DNA of 64,000 bases from Fasciola hepatica (taxonomy: Eukaryota > Platyhelminthes > Trematoda > Plagiorchiida > Fasciolidae). The position numbers and the translations under genes are program-made. Of this stretch, positions 15,335 through 29,900 are shown one piece after another. Under the pieces are notes generated by a model. The model was given only the letters and a program-made list of their open reading frames with translations, was not told the origin of the DNA and searched no databases. The DNA is taken from contig CANUEZ040000196.1 in NCBI GenBank assembly GCA_948099385.1, forward strand, positions 1,843,001 to 1,907,000. Direction: 5' to 3'. Numbering within the stretch: position 1 is the stretch's first letter; the number at the start of each line of letters is the position of its first letter.

Positions 15335-17008
15335 ACATCGACCGAGCAACCACGGGCACTCCAACAACCGGTGAACCATTGTGAATCGAACAACTTAACA
15401 ACACAAGGCTATCCGGGATGGCTATCAACGCTTTGTTCAACATCTACACTACATGATATAGCACCCTTCCCAAACTCGCTTCAAATTTGAATGGTAAGAA
15501 CCAGCTTCGCGCACACCGATCGACTCCTATGATGGATGACTTCTCTGTAGGGGCCTAAGTACAACCAACGCATTCCCAAATGAACAACCTACACAGCTTC
15601 CTTACTATGCATGCAATTGATTAGTAGAACGAGATTAGATTAGATAAGAATAGATTTGTATAATATGATTGATCATGCAGCTTGAACGCTCAACTGAGCA
15701 TTGAAATCCATGGAAGCACTGTACAGCTGTTTCATCCTCTAAGGGACTCGACTCATCAGCAGTGCACATCGACCGAGCAACCACGGGCTCTCCAACAACC
15801 GGTGAACCATTGTGAATCGAACAACTTAACAACACAAGGCTATCCGGGATGGCTATCAACGCTTTGTTCAACATCTACACTACATGATATAGCACCCTTC
15901 CCAAACTGGCTTCAAATTTGAATGGTAAGAACCAGCTTCGCGCACACCGATCGACTCCTATGATGGATGACTTCTCTGTAGGGGCCTAAGTACAACCAAC
16001 GCATTCCCAAATGAACAACCTACACAGCTTCCTTACTATGCGTGCAATTGATTAGTAGTACGAGATTAGATCAGATCAGATTAGATTTGTATAATATGAT
16101 TGATCAATGCAGCTTGAACGCTCAACTGAGCATTGAAATCCATGGAAGCACTGTACAGCTGTTTCATCCTCTAAGGGACTCGACTCATCAGCAGTGCACA
16201 TCGACCGAGCCCCCACGGGCACTCCAACAACCGGTGAACCATTGTGAATCGAACAACTTAACAACACAAGGCTATCCGAGATGGCTATCAACGCTTTGTT
16301 CAACATCTCCACTACATGATATAGCACCCTTCCCAAACTCGCTTCAAATTTGAATGGTAAGAACCAGCTTCGCGCACACCGATCGACTCCTATGATGGAT
16401 GACTTTTTTGTAGGGGCCTCAGTACAACCAACGCATTCACAAATGAACAACCTACACAGCTTCCTTACTATGCATGCAATTGATTAGTAGTACGAGATTA
16501 GATCAGATTAGATTAGATTTGTATAATATGATTGATCATGCAGCTTGAACGCTCAACTGAGCATTGAAATCCATGGAAGCACTGTACAGCTGTTTCATCC
16601 TCTAAGGGACTCGACTCATCAGCAGTGCACATCGACCGAGCAACCACGGGCACTCCAACAACCGGTGAACCATTGTGAATCGAACAACTTAACAACACAA
16701 GGCTATCCGGGATGGCTCTCAACGCTTTGTTCAACATCTACACTACATGATATAGCACCCTTCCCAAACTCGCTTCCAATTTGAATGGTAAGAACCAGCT
16801 TCGCGCACACCGATCCACTCCTATGATGGATGACTTCTCTGTAGGGGCCTAAGTACAACCAACGCATTCCCAAATGAACAACCTACACAGCTTCCTTACT
16901 ATGCATGCAATTGATTAGTAGTACGAGATTAGATTAGATTAGATTAGATTTGTATAATATGATTGATCATGCAGCTTGAACGCTCAACTGAGCATTGAAT
17001 CCATGGAA

Positions 17009-17058
17009 GCACTGCACAATTGTTTCATCCTCTGAAGGAATCGACTCATCAGCAGTGC
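17009..17058 (-). pseudogene. Hammerhead copy with cleavage-site base changed (A17 to G)
   Basis: The cleavage-site nucleotide is G, which hammerheads do not normally cut. Stem III is ACAAUUGU instead of ACAGCUGU and is still a perfect palindrome. The loop of stem II also differs. Confidence 0.8.
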
Positions 17059-17439
17059 ACATCGACCGAGCAACCACGGGCACTCCAACAACCGGTGAAC
17101 CATTGTGAATCGAACAACTTAACAACACAAGGCTATCCGGGATGGCTCTCAACGCTTTGTTCAACATCTACACTACATGATATAGCACCGTTCCCAAACT
17201 CGCTTCAAATGTGAATGGTAAGAACCAGCTTCGCGCACACCGATCGACTCCTATGATGGATGACTTCTCTGTAGGGGCCTAAGTACAACCAACGCATTCC
17301 CAAATGAACAACCTACACAGCTTCCTTACTATGCATGCAATTGATTAGTAGTACGAGATTAGATTAGATTAGATTAGATTTGTATAATATGATTGATCAT
17401 GCAGCTTGAACGCTCAACTGAGCATTGAAATCCATGGAA

Positions 17440-17489
17440 GCAATCTACAGCAGTTTGATCATTGTTGGGACTCGACTCATCAGCAGTGC
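17440..17489 (-). pseudogene. Hammerhead copy with replaced stem-loop II, further decayed
   Basis: Derived from the 15285-type haplotype with an extra change (GCAATC instead of GCACTC), so stem I has two mismatches as well as G12 to C. Confidence 0.8.
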
Positions 17490-19594
17490 ACATCGACCGA
17501 GCAACCACGGGCACTCCAACAACCGGTGAACCATTGTGAATCGAACAACTTAACAACACAAGGCTATCCGGGATGGCTATCAACGCTTTGTTCAACATCT
17601 ACACTACATGATATAGCACCCTTCCCAAACTCGCTTCCAATTTGAATGGTAACAACCAGCTTCGCGCACACCGATCGACTCCTATGATGGATGACTTCTC
17701 TGTAGGGGCCTAAGTACAACCAACGCATTCCCAAATGAACAACCTACACAGCTTCCTTACTATGCATGCAATTGATTAGTAGTACGAGATTAGATTAGAT
17801 AAGAATAGATTTGTATAATATGATTGATCAATGCAGCTTGAACGCTCAACTGAGCATTGAAATCCATGGAAGCACTGTACAGCTGTTTCATCCTCTAGGG
17901 GACTCGACTCATCAGCAGTGCACATCGACCGAGCAACCACGGGCACTCCAACAACCGGTGAACCATTGTGAATCGAACAACTTAACAACACAAGACTATC
18001 CGGGATGGCTCTCAACGCTTTGTTCAACATCTACACTACATGATATAGCACCCTTCCCAAACTCGCTTCAAATTTGAATGGTAAGAACCAGCTTCGCGCA
18101 CACCGATCGACTCCAATGATGGATGACTTCTCTGTAGGGGCCTAAGTACAACCAACGCATTCCCAAATGAACAACCTACACAGCTTCCTTACTATGCATG
18201 CAATTGAATAGTAGTACGAGATTAGATTAGATCAGATTAGATTTGTATAATATGATTGATCATGCAGCTTGAACGCTCAACTGAGCATTGAAATCCATGG
18301 AAGCACTGTACAGCTGTTTCATCCTCTAAAGGACTCGACTCATCAGCAGTGCACATCGACCGAGCCCCCACGGGCACTCCAACAACCGGTGAACCATTGT
18401 GAATCGAACAACTTAACAACACAAGGCTATCCGAGATGGCTATCAACGCTTTGTTCAACATCTACACTACATGATATAGCACCCTTCCCAAACTCGCTTC
18501 AAATTTGAATGGTAAGAACCAGCTTCGCGCACACCGATCGACTCCTATGATGGATGACTTTTCTGTAGGGGCCTCAGTACAACCAACGCATTCACAAATG
18601 AACAACCTACACAGCTTCCTTACTATGCATGCAATTGATTAGTAGTACGAGATTAGATCAGATTAGATTAGATTTGTATAATATGATTGATCATGCAGCT
18701 TGAACGCTCAACTGAGCATTGAAATCCATGGAAGCACTGTACAGCTGTTTCATCCTCTAAGGGACTCGACTCATCAGCAGTGCACATCGACCGAGCAACC
18801 ACGGGCACTCCAACAACCGGTGAACCATTGTGAATCGAACAACTTAACAACACAAGGCTATCCGAGATGGCTATCAACGCTTTGTTCAACATCTACACTA
18901 CATGATATAGCACCCTTCCCAAACTCGCTTCAAATTTGAATGGTAATAACCAGCTTCCCGCACACCGATCGACTCCTTTGAAGGATGACCTCTCTGTAGG
19001 GGCCTAAGTACAACCAACACATTCCCAAATGAACAACCTACACAGCTTCCTTACTATGCATGCAATTGAATAGTAGTACGAGATTAGATCAGATTAGATT
19101 AGATTTGTATAATATGATTGATCATGCAGCTTGAACGCTCAACTGAGCATTGAAATCCATGGAAGCACTGTACAGCTGTTTCATCCTCTAAGGGACTCGA
19201 CTCATCAGCAGTGCACATCGACCGAGCAACCACGGGCACTCCAACAACCGGTGAACCATTGTGAATCGAACAACTTAACAACACAAGACTATCCGGGATG
19301 GCTCTCAACGCTTTGTTCAACATCTACACTACATGATATAGCACCCTTCCCAAACTCGCTTCCAATTTGAATGGTAAGAACCAGCTTCGCGCACACCGAT
19401 CCACTCCTATGATGGATGACTTCTCTGTAGGGGCCTAAGTACAACCAACGCATTCCCAAATGAACAACCTACACAGCTTCCTTACTATGCATGCAATTGA
19501 TTAGTAGTACGAGATTAGATTAGATTAGATTAGATTTGTATAATATGATTGATCATGCAGCTTGAACGCTCAACTGAGCATTGAATCCATGGAA

Positions 19595-19644
19595 GCACTG
19601 CACAATTGTTTCATCCTCTGAAGGAATCGACTCATCAGCAGTGC
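19595..19644 (-). pseudogene. Hammerhead copy with A17 to G, ACAAUUGU stem III
   Basis: This is the duplicate of 17009-17058 in the second unit of the 2586-bp six-monomer repeat. Confidence 0.8.
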
Positions 19645-20457
19645 ACATCGACCGAGCAACCACGGGCACTCCAACAACCGGTGAACCATTGTGAATCGAA
19701 CAACTTAACAACACAAGGCTATCCGGGATGGCTCTCAACGCTTTGTTCAACATCTACACTACATGATATAGCACCGTTCCCAAACTCGCTTCAAATTTGA
19801 ATGGTAAGAACCAGCTTCGCGCACACCGATCGACTCCTATGAAGGATGACCTCTCTGTAGGGGCCTAAGTACAACCAACACATTCCCAAATGAACAACCT
19901 ACACAGCTTCCTTACTATGCATGCAATTGATGAGTAGTACGAGATTAGATCAGATTAGATTAGATTTGTATAATATGATTGATCATGCAGCTTGAACGCT
20001 CAACTGAGCATTGAAATCCATGGAAGCACTGTACAGCTGTTTCATCCTCTAAGGGACTCGACTCATCAGCAGTGCACATCGACCGAGCAACCACGGGCAC
20101 TCCAACAACCGGTGAACCATTGTGAATCGAACAACTTAACAACACAAGACTATCCGGGATGGCTCTCAACGCTTTGTTCAACATCTACACTACATGATAT
20201 GGCACCCTTCCCAAACTCGCTTCCAATTTGAATGGTAAGAACCAGCTTCGCGCACACCGATCGACTCCTATGATGGATGACTTCTCTGTAGGGGCCTAAG
20301 TACAACCAACGCATTCCCAAATGAACAACCTACACAGCTTCCTTACTATGCATGCAATTGATTAGTAGTACGAGATTAGATTAGATAAGAATAGATTTGT
20401 ATAATATGATTGATCAATGCAGCTTGAACGCTCAACTGAGCATTGAAATCCATGGAA

Positions 20458-20507
20458 GCACTGCACAGCTGTTTCATCCTCTAAGGGACTCGACTCATCA
20501 GCAGTGC
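20458..20507 (-). pseudogene. Hammerhead copy with A17 to G
   Basis: A single change at the cleavage-site base. Its partner 2586 bp upstream, at 17872, has the normal A17, so the mutation postdates that duplication or was converted in. Confidence 0.8.
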
Positions 20508-21750
20508 ACATCGACCGAGCAACCACGGGCACTCCAACAACTGGTGAACCATTGTGAATCGAACAACTTAACAACACAAGACTATCCGGGATGGCTCTCA
20601 ACGCTTTGTTCAACATCTACACTACATGATATAGCACCCTTCCCAAACTCGCTTCAACTTTGAATGGTAAGAACCAGCTTCGCGCACACCGATCGACTCC
20701 AATGATGGATGACTTCTCTGTAGGGGCCTAAGTACAACCAACGCATTCCCAAATGAACAACCTACACAGCTTCCTTACTATGCATGCAATTGATTAGTAG
20801 TACGACATTAGATCAGATCAGATTAGATTTGTATAATATGATTGATCATGCAGCTTGAACGCTCAACTGAGCATTGAAATCCATGGAAGCACTGTACAGC
20901 TGTTTCATCCTCTAAAGGACTCGACTCATCAGCAGTGCACATCGACCGAGCCCCCACGGGCACTCCAACAACCGGTGAACCATTGTGAATCGAACAACTT
21001 AACAACACAAGGCTATCCGAGATGGCTATCAACGCTTTGTTCAACATCTACACTACATGATATAGGACCCTTCCCAAACTCGCTTCAAATTTGAATGGTA
21101 ACAAACAGCTTCGCGCACACCGATCGACTCCTATGATGGATGACTTCTCTGTAGGGGCCTCAGTACAACCAACGCATTCCCAAATGAACAACCTACACAG
21201 CTTCCTTACTATGCATGCAATTGATTAGTAGTACGAGATTAGATCAGATTAGATTAGATTTGTATAATATGATTGATCATGCAGCTTGAACGCTCAACTG
21301 AGCATTGAAATCCATGGAAGCACTGTACAGCTGTTTCATCCTCTAAGGGACTCGACTCATCAGCAGTGCACATCGACCGAGCAACCACGGGCACTCCAAC
21401 AACCGGTGAACCATTGTGAATCGAACAACTTAACAACACAAGACTATCCGAGATGGCTATCAACGCTTTGTTCAACATCTACACTACATGATATAGCACC
21501 CTTCCCAAACTCGCTTCAAATTTGAATGGTAATAACCAGCTTCCCGCACACCGATAGACTCGTATGATGGATGACCTCTCTGTAGGGGCCTGAGTACAAC
21601 CAACGCATTCCCAAATGAACAACCTACACAGCTTCCTTACTATGCATGCAATTGATTAGTAGTACGAGATTAGATTAGATTAGATTTGATTTGTATAATA
21701 TGATTGATCATGCAGCTTGAACGCTCAACTGAGCATTGAAATCCATGGAA

Positions 21751-21800
21751 GCACTGCACAATTGTTTCATCCTCTAACGGACTCGACTCATCAGCAGTGC
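21751..21800 (-). pseudogene. Hammerhead copy with A17 to G, ACAAUUGU stem III
   Basis: It carries the same cleavage-site change and alternative palindrome as 17009 and 19595, in a monomer with a GATTTGATTT microsatellite end. Confidence 0.8.
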
Positions 21801-24336
21801 ATATCGACCGAGCCCCCACGGGCACTCCAACAACCGGTGAACCATTGTGAATCGAACAACTTAACAACACAAGACTATCCGGGATGGCTCTCAACGCTTT
21901 GTTCAACATCTACACTACATGATATAGCACCCTTCCCAAACTCGCTTCAAATTTGAATGATAAGAACCAGCTTCGCGCACACCGATCGACTCCTATGATG
22001 GATGACTTCTCTGTAGGGGCCTAAGTACAACCAACGCATTCCCAAATGAACAACCTACACAGCTTCCTTACTATGCATGCAATTGATTAGTAGTACGAGA
22101 TTAGATTAGATTAGTTCAGATTTGTATAATATGATTGATCATGCAGCTTGAACGCTCAACTGAGCATTGAAATCCATGGAAGCACTGTACAGCTGTTTCA
22201 TCCTCTAAGGGACTCGACTCATCAGCAGTGCACATCGACCGAGCAACCACGGGCATTCCAACAACCGGTGAACCATTGTGAATCGAACAACTTAACAACA
22301 CAAGGCTATCCGGAATGGCTCTCAACGCTTTGTTCAACATCTACACTACATGATTTAGCACCCTTCCCAAACTCGCTTCAAATTTGAATGGTAAGAATCA
22401 GCTTCGCGCACACCGATCGACTCCTATGATGGATGACTTCTCTGTAGGGGCCTGAGTACAACCAACGCATTCCCAAATGAACAACCTACACAGCTTCCTT
22501 ACTATGCATGCAATTGATTAGTAGTACGAGATTAGATCAGATCAGATTAGATTTGTATAATATGATTGATCATGCAGCTTGAACGCTCAACTGAGCACTG
22601 AAATCCATGGAAGCACTGTACAGCTGTTTCATCCTCTAAGGGACTGGACTCATCAGCAGTGCACATCGACCGAGCAACCACGGGCACTCCAACAACCGGT
22701 GAACCATTGTGAATCGAACAACTTAACAACACAAGGCTATCCGGGATGGCTATCAACGCTTTGTTCAACATCTACACTACATGATATAGCACCCTTCCCA
22801 AACTCGCTTCCAATTTGAATGGTAAGAACCAGCTTCGCGCACACCGATCGACTCCTATGATGGATGACTTCTCTGTAGGGGCCTAAGTACAACCAACGCA
22901 TTCCCAAATGAACAACCTACACAGCTTCCTTACTATGCATGCAATTGATTAGTAGTACGAGATTAGATTAGATTAGATTTGATTTGTATAATATGATTCA
23001 TCATGCAGCTTGAACGCTCAACTGAGCACTGAAATCCATGGAAGCACTGTACAGCTGTTTCATCCTCTAAGGGACTGGACTCATCAGCAGTGCACATCGA
23101 CCGAGCAACCACGGGCACTCCAACAACCGGTGAACCATTGTGAATCGAACAACTTAACAACACAAGGCTATCCGGGATGGCTATCAACGCTTTGTTCAAC
23201 ATCTACACTATATGATATAGCACCCTTCCCAAAATCGCTTCCAATTTGAATGGTAAGAACCAGCTTCGCGCACACCGATCGACTCCTATGATGGATGACT
23301 TCTCTGTAGGGGCCTAAGTACAACCAACGCATTCCCAAATGAACAACCTACACAGCTTCCTTACTATGCCTGCAATTGATTAGTAGTACGAGATTAGATT
23401 AGATTAGATTTGATTTGTATAATATGATTCATCATGCAGCTTGAACGCTCAACTGAGCATTGAAATCCATGGAAGCACTGTACAGCTGTTTCATCCTCTA
23501 AGGGACTCGACTCATCAGCAGTGCACATCGACCGAGCAACCACGGGCACTCCAACAACCGGTGAACCATTGTGAATCGAACAACTTAACAACACAAGGCT
23601 ATCCGGGATGGCTATCAACGCTTTGTTCAACATCTACACTACATGATATAGCACCCTTCCCAAACTCGCTTCAAATTTGAATGGTAACAACCAGCTTCGC
23701 GCACACCGATCGACTCCTATGATGGATGACTTCTCTGTAGGGGCCTAAGTACAACCAACGCATTCCCAAATGAACAACCTACACAGCTTCCTTACTATGC
23801 ATGCAATTGATTAGTAGTACGAGATTAGATTAGATTAGATTAGATTTGTATAATATGATTGATCATGCAGCTTGAACGCTCAACTGAGCATTGAAATCCA
23901 TGGAAGCACTGTACAGCTGTTTCATCCTCTAAGGGACTCGACTCATCAGCAGTGCACATCGACCGAGCAACCACGGGCACTCCAACAACCGGTGAACCAT
24001 TGTGAATCGAACAACTTAACAACACAAGACTATCCGGGATGGCTCTCAACGCTTTGTTCAACATCTACACTACATGATATAGCACCCTTCCCAAACTCGC
24101 TTCAAATTTGAATGGTAAGAACCAGCTTCGCGCACACCGATCGACTCCTATGATGGATGACTTCTCTGTAGGGGCCTAAGTACAACAAACGCATTCCCAA
24201 ATGAACAACCTACACAGCTTCCTTACTATGCATGCAATTGATTAGTAGTACGAGATAAGTTCAGATTAGATTAGACTTGTATAATATGATTGATCATGCA
24301 GCTTGAACGCTCAACTGAGCATTGAAATCCATGGAA

Positions 24337-24386
24337 GCACTGTACAGCTGTTTCATCCTCTAAGGGACTCGACGCATCAGCAGTGC
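24337..24386 (-). pseudogene. Hammerhead copy with A9 to C
   Basis: The core reads CUGAUGC on the minus strand (GACGCATCAG on the plus strand). A9 is part of the conserved core. Confidence 0.75.
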
Positions 24387-26060
24387 ACATCGACCGAGCC
24401 CCCACGGGCACTCCAACAACCGATGAACCATTGTGAATCGAACAACCTAACAACACAAGGCTATCCGGGATGGCTCTCAACGCTTTGTTCAACATCTACA
24501 CTACATGATATAGCACCCTTCCCAAACTCGCTTCAAATTTGAATGGTAACAACCAGCTTCGCGCACACCGATCGACTCCTATGATGGATGACTTCTCTGT
24601 AGGGGCCTAAGTACAACCAACGCATTCCCAAATGAACAACCTACACAGCTTCCTTACTATGCATGCAATTGATTAGTAGTACGAGATTAGATTAGATTAG
24701 ATTAGATTTGTATAATATGATTGATCATGCAGCTTGAACGCTCAACTGAGCATTGAAATCCATGGAAGCACTGTACAGCTGTTTCATCCTCTAAGGGACT
24801 CGACTCATCAGCAGTGCACATCGACCGAGCAACCACGGGCATTCCAACAACCGGTGAACCATTGTGAATCGAACAACTTAACAACACAAGACTATCCGGG
24901 ATGGCTCTCAACGCTTTGTTCAACATCTACACTACATGATATAGCACCATTCCCAAACTCGCTTCAAATTTGAATGGTAAGAACCAGCTACGCGCACACC
25001 GATCGACTCCTATGATGGATGACTTCTCTGTAAGGGCCTGAGTACAACCAACGCATTCCCAAATGAACAACCTACACAGCTTCCTTACTATGCATGCAAT
25101 TGATTAGTAGTACGAGATTAGATTAGATTAGATTTGATTTGTATAATATGATTGATCATGCAGCTTGAACGCTCAACTGAGCACTGAAATCCATGGAAGC
25201 ACTGTACAGCTGTTTCATCCTCTAAGGGACTCGACTCATCAGCAGTGCACATCGACCGAGCAACCACGGGCACTCCAACAACCGGTGAACCATTGTGAAT
25301 CGAACAACTTAACAACACAAGGCTATCCGAGATGGCTATCAACGCTTTGTTCAACATCTACACTACATGATATAGCACCCTTCCCAAACTCGCTTCAAAT
25401 TTGAATGGTAAGAACCAGCTTCGCGCACACCGATCGACTCCTATGATGGATGACTTCTCTGTAGGGGCCTAAGTACAACCAACGCATTCCCAAATGAACA
25501 ACCTACACAGCTTCCTTACTATGCATGCAATTGATGAGTAGTACGAGATTAGATCAGATTAGATTTGATTTGTATAACATGATTGATAATGCAGCTTGAA
25601 CGGTCAACTGAGCACTGAAATCCATGGAAGCACTGTACAGCTGTTTCATTCTCTAAGGCACTCGACTCATCAGCAGTGCACATCGACCGAGCCCCCACGG
25701 GCACTCCAACAACCGGTGAACCATTGTGAATCGAACAACTCAACAACACAAGGCTATCCGGGATGGCTATCAACGCTTTGTTCAACATCTACACTACATG
25801 ATATAGTACCCTTCCCAAACTCGCTTCAAATTTGAATGGTAAGAACCAGCTTCGCGCACACCGATCCACTCCTATGATGGATGACTTCTCTGTAGGGGCC
25901 TGAGTACAACCAACGCATTCCCAAATGAACAACCTACACAGCTTCCTTACTATGCATGCAATTGATTAGTAGTACGAGAATAAATTAGATTAGATTAGAT
26001 TTGTATAATATGATTGATCATGCAGCTTGAACGCTCAACTGAGCATTGAAATCCATGGAA

Positions 26061-26110
26061 GCACTGTACAGCTGTTTCATCCTCTAAGGGACTCGACTTA
26101 TCAGCAGTGC
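26061..26110 (-). pseudogene. Hammerhead copy with G8 to A
   Basis: The core reads CUGAUAA. G8 is the proposed general-acid nucleotide, so activity should be lost. Confidence 0.8.
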
Positions 26111-26922
26111 ACATCGACCGAGCAACCACGGGCACTCCAACAACCGGTGAACCATTGTGAATCGAACAAGTTAACAACACAAGGCTATCCGGGATGGCTC
26201 TCAACGCTTTGTTCAACATCTACACTACATGATATAGCAACCTTCCCAAACTCGCTTCAAATTTGAATGGTAACAACCAGCTTCGCGCACACCGATCGAC
26301 TCCTATGATGGATGACTTCTCTGTAGGGGCCTAAGTACAACCAACGCATTCCCAAATGAACAACCTACACAGCTTCCTTACTATGCATGCAATTGATTAG
26401 TAGTACGAGATTAGATCAGATTAGATTAGATTTGTATAATATGATTGATCATGCAGCTTGAACGCTCAACTGAGCATTGAAATCCATGGAAGCACTGTAC
26501 AGCTGTTTCATCCTCTAAGGGACTCGACTCATCAGCAGTGCACATCGACCGAGCAACCACGGGCACTCCAACAACCGGTGAACCATTGTGAATCGAACAA
26601 CTTAACAACACAAGGCTATCCGGGATGGCTCTCAACGCTTTGTTCAACATCTACACTACATGATATAGCACCCTTCCCAAACTCGCTTCAAATTTGAATG
26701 GTAAGAACCAGCTTCGCGCACACCGATCGACTCCTATGATGGATGACTTCTCTGTAGGGGCCTAAGTACAACCAACGCATTCCCAAATGAACAACCTACA
26801 CAGCTTCCTTACTATGCATGCAATTGATTAGTAGTACGAGATAAGTTCAGATTAGATTAGACTTGTATAATATGATTGATCATGCAGCTTGAACGCTCAA
26901 CTGAGCATTGAAATCCATGGAA

Positions 26923-26972
26923 GCACTGTACAGCTGTTTCATCCTCTAAGGGACTCGACGCATCAGCAGTGC
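26923..26972 (-). pseudogene. Hammerhead copy with A9 to C
   Basis: Same change as 24337-24386, exactly 2586 bp downstream. Confidence 0.75.
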
Positions 26973-29900
26973 ACATCGACCGAGCCCCCACGGGCACTCC
27001 AACAACCGGTGAACCATTGTGAATCGAACAACCTAACAACACAAGGCTATCCGGGATGGCTCTCAACGCTTTGTTCAACATCTACACTACATGATATAGC
27101 ACCCTTCCCAAACTCGCTTCAAATTTGAACGGTAAGAACCAGCTTCGCGCACACCGATCGACTCCTATGATGGATGACTTCTCTGTAGGGGCCTAAGTAC
27201 AACCAACGCATTCACAAATGAACAACCTACACAGCTTCCTTACTATGCATGCAATTGATTTGTAGTACGAGATTAGATCAGATTAGATTAGATTTGTATA
27301 ATATGATTGATCATGCAGCTTGAACGCTCAACTGAGCATTGAAATCCATGGAAGCACTGTACAGCTGTTTCATCCTCTAAGGGACTCGACTCATCAGCAG
27401 TGCACATCGACCGAGCAACCACGGGCACTCCAACAACCGGTGAACCATTGTGAATCGAACAACTTAACAACACAAGGCTATCCGAGATGGCTATCAACGC
27501 TTTGTTCAACATCTACACTACATGATATAGCACCCTTCCCAAACTCGCTTCAAATTTGAATGGTAACAACCAGCTTCGCGCACACCGATCGACTCCTATG
27601 ATGGATGACTTCTCTGTAGGGGCCTAAGTACAACCAACGCATTCCCAAATGAACAACCTACACAGCTTCCTTACTATGCATGCAATTGATGAGTAGTACG
27701 AGATTAGATCAGATTAGATTTGATTTGTATAACATGATTGATAATGCAGCTTGAACGGTCAACTGAGCACTGAAATCCATGGAAGCACTGTACAGCTGTT
27801 TCATTCTCTAAGGGACTCGACTCATCAGCAGTGCACATCGACCGAGCCCCCACGGGCACTCCAACAACCGGTGAACCATTGTGAATCGAACAACTTAACA
27901 ACACAAGGCTATCCGGGATGGCTATCAACGCTTTGTTCAACATCTACACTACATGATATAGTACCCTTCCCAAACTCGCTTCAAATTTGAATGTTAAGAA
28001 CCAGCTTCGCGCACACCGATCCACTCCTATGATGGATGACTTCTCTGTAGGGGCCTAAGTACAACCAACGCATTCCCAAATGAACAACCTACACAGCTTC
28101 CTTACTATGCATGCAATTGATTAATAGTACGTGAATAAATTAGATTAGATTAGATTTGTATAATATGATTGATCATGCAGCTTGAACGCTCAACTGAGCA
28201 TTGAAATCCATGGAAGCACTGTACAGCTGTTTCATCCTCTAAGGGACTCGACTCATCAGCAGTGCACATCGACCGAGCAACCACGGGCACTCCAACAACC
28301 GGTGAACCATTGTGAATCGAACAAGTTAACAACACAAGGCTATCCGGGATGGCTCTCAACGCTTTGTTCAACATCTACACTACATCATATAGCAACCTTC
28401 CCAAAATCGCTTCAAATTTGAATGGTAAGAACCAGCTTCGCGCACACCGATCCACTCCTATGATGGATGACTTCTCTGTAGGGGCCTAAGTACAACCAAC
28501 GCATTCCCAAATGAACAACCTACACAGCTTCCTTACTATGCATGCAATTGATTAGTAGTACGAGATTAGATCAGATTAGATTAGATTTGTATAATATGAT
28601 TGATCATGCAGCTTGAACGCTCAACTGAGCATTGAAATCCATGGAAGCACTGTACAGCTGTTTCATCCTCTAAGGGACTCGACTCATCAGCAGTGCACAT
28701 CGACCGAGCAACCACGGGCACTCCAACAACCGGTGAACCATTGTGAATCGAACAACTTAACAACACAAGGCTATCCGGGATGGCTATCAACGCTTTGTTC
28801 AACATCTACACTACATGATATAGCACCCTTCCCAAACTCGCTTCAAATTTGAATGGTAAGAACCAGCTTCGCGCACACCGATCGACTCCTATGATGGATG
28901 ACTTCTCTGTAGGGGCCTGAGTACAACCAACGCATTCCCAAATGAACAACCTACACAGCTTCCTTACTATGCATGCAATTGATTAGTAGTACGAGATTAG
29001 ATCAGATTACATTAGATTTGTATAATATGATCGATCATGCAGCTTGAACGCTCAACTGAGCATTGAAATCCATGGAAGCACTGTACAGCTGTTTCATCCT
29101 CTAAGGGACTCGACTCATCAGCAGTGCACATCGACCGAGCCCCCACGGGCACTCCAACAACCGGTGAACCATTGTGAATCGAACAACTTAACAACACAAG
29201 GCTATCCGGGATGGCTCTCAACGCTTTGTTCAACATCTACACTACATGATATAGCACCCTTCCCAAACTCGCTTCAAATGTAAATGGTAACAACCAGCTT
29301 CGCGCACACCGATCGACTCCTATGATGGATGACTTCTCTGTAGGGGCCAAAGTACAACCAACGCATTCCCAAATGAACAACCTACACAGCTTCCTTACTA
29401 TGCATGCAATTGATTAGTAGTACGAGATTAGATCAGATTAGATTAGATTTGTATAATATGATTGATCATGCAGCTTGAACGCTCAACTGAGCATTGAAAT
29501 CCATGGAAGCACTGTACAGCTGTTTCATCCTCTAAGGGACTCGACTCATCAGCAGTGCACATCGACCGAGCCCCCACGGGCACTCCAACAACCGGTGAAC
29601 CATTGTGAATCGAACAACTTAACAACACATGTGTATCCGGAATGGCTCTCAACGCTTTGTTCAACACCTACACTACATCATATATAGCACCCTTCCCAAA
29701 CTCGCTTCAAATTTGAATGGTAAGAACCAGCTTCGCGCACACCGATCGACTCCTATGATGGATGACTTCTCTGTAGGGGCCTAAGTACAACCAACGCATT
29801 CCCAAATGAACAACCTACACAGCTTCCTTACTATGCATGCAATTGATTAGTATTACGAGATTAGATTAGATTAGATTAGACTTGTATAATATGATTGATC

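Larger units (their letters stand above)
10903..16943. repeat. 3885-bp nine-monomer duplication
   Basis: Monomers near 11334, 11765, 12196 and 12627 recur near 15219, 15650, 16081 and 16513. Shared rare markers are GCACTCTACAGCAG, GATAAGAATAG with GGGCTCTCC, and a T-run before GTAGGGGCCTCAG. Divergence between partners shows that this is older than the 2602-bp repeat. Confidence 0.7.
16513..21684. repeat. 2586-bp six-monomer higher-order repeat, two units
   Basis: Monomers from 16513 are matched by monomers 2586 bp later from 19099. Shared markers are the one-base deletion before CCATGG with ACAATTGT (17009 and 19595), the GATAAGAATAG tract with ATTGATCAATG (near 17800 and 20390) and CCGAGATGGC copies. 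The 17374 monomer (TTTGATCATTG patch) is not matched in the second unit at 19960, so one monomer has been replaced or converted. Confidence 0.85.
24271..29442. repeat. 2155/2586-bp duplication with a one-monomer indel
   Basis: Monomers near 25133, 25564, 25995 and 26426 recur 2155 bp later, near 27288, 27719, 28150 and 28581. Markers are TATAACATGATTGATAATG, GAACGGTCAAC, AACAAGTTAAC and AATAAATTAG. The A9-to-C monomer at 24271 recurs 2586 bp later at 26857. The change of offset from 2586 to 2155 equals one monomer and indicates that one copy was lost from, or inserted into, one of the units. Confidence 0.75.
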
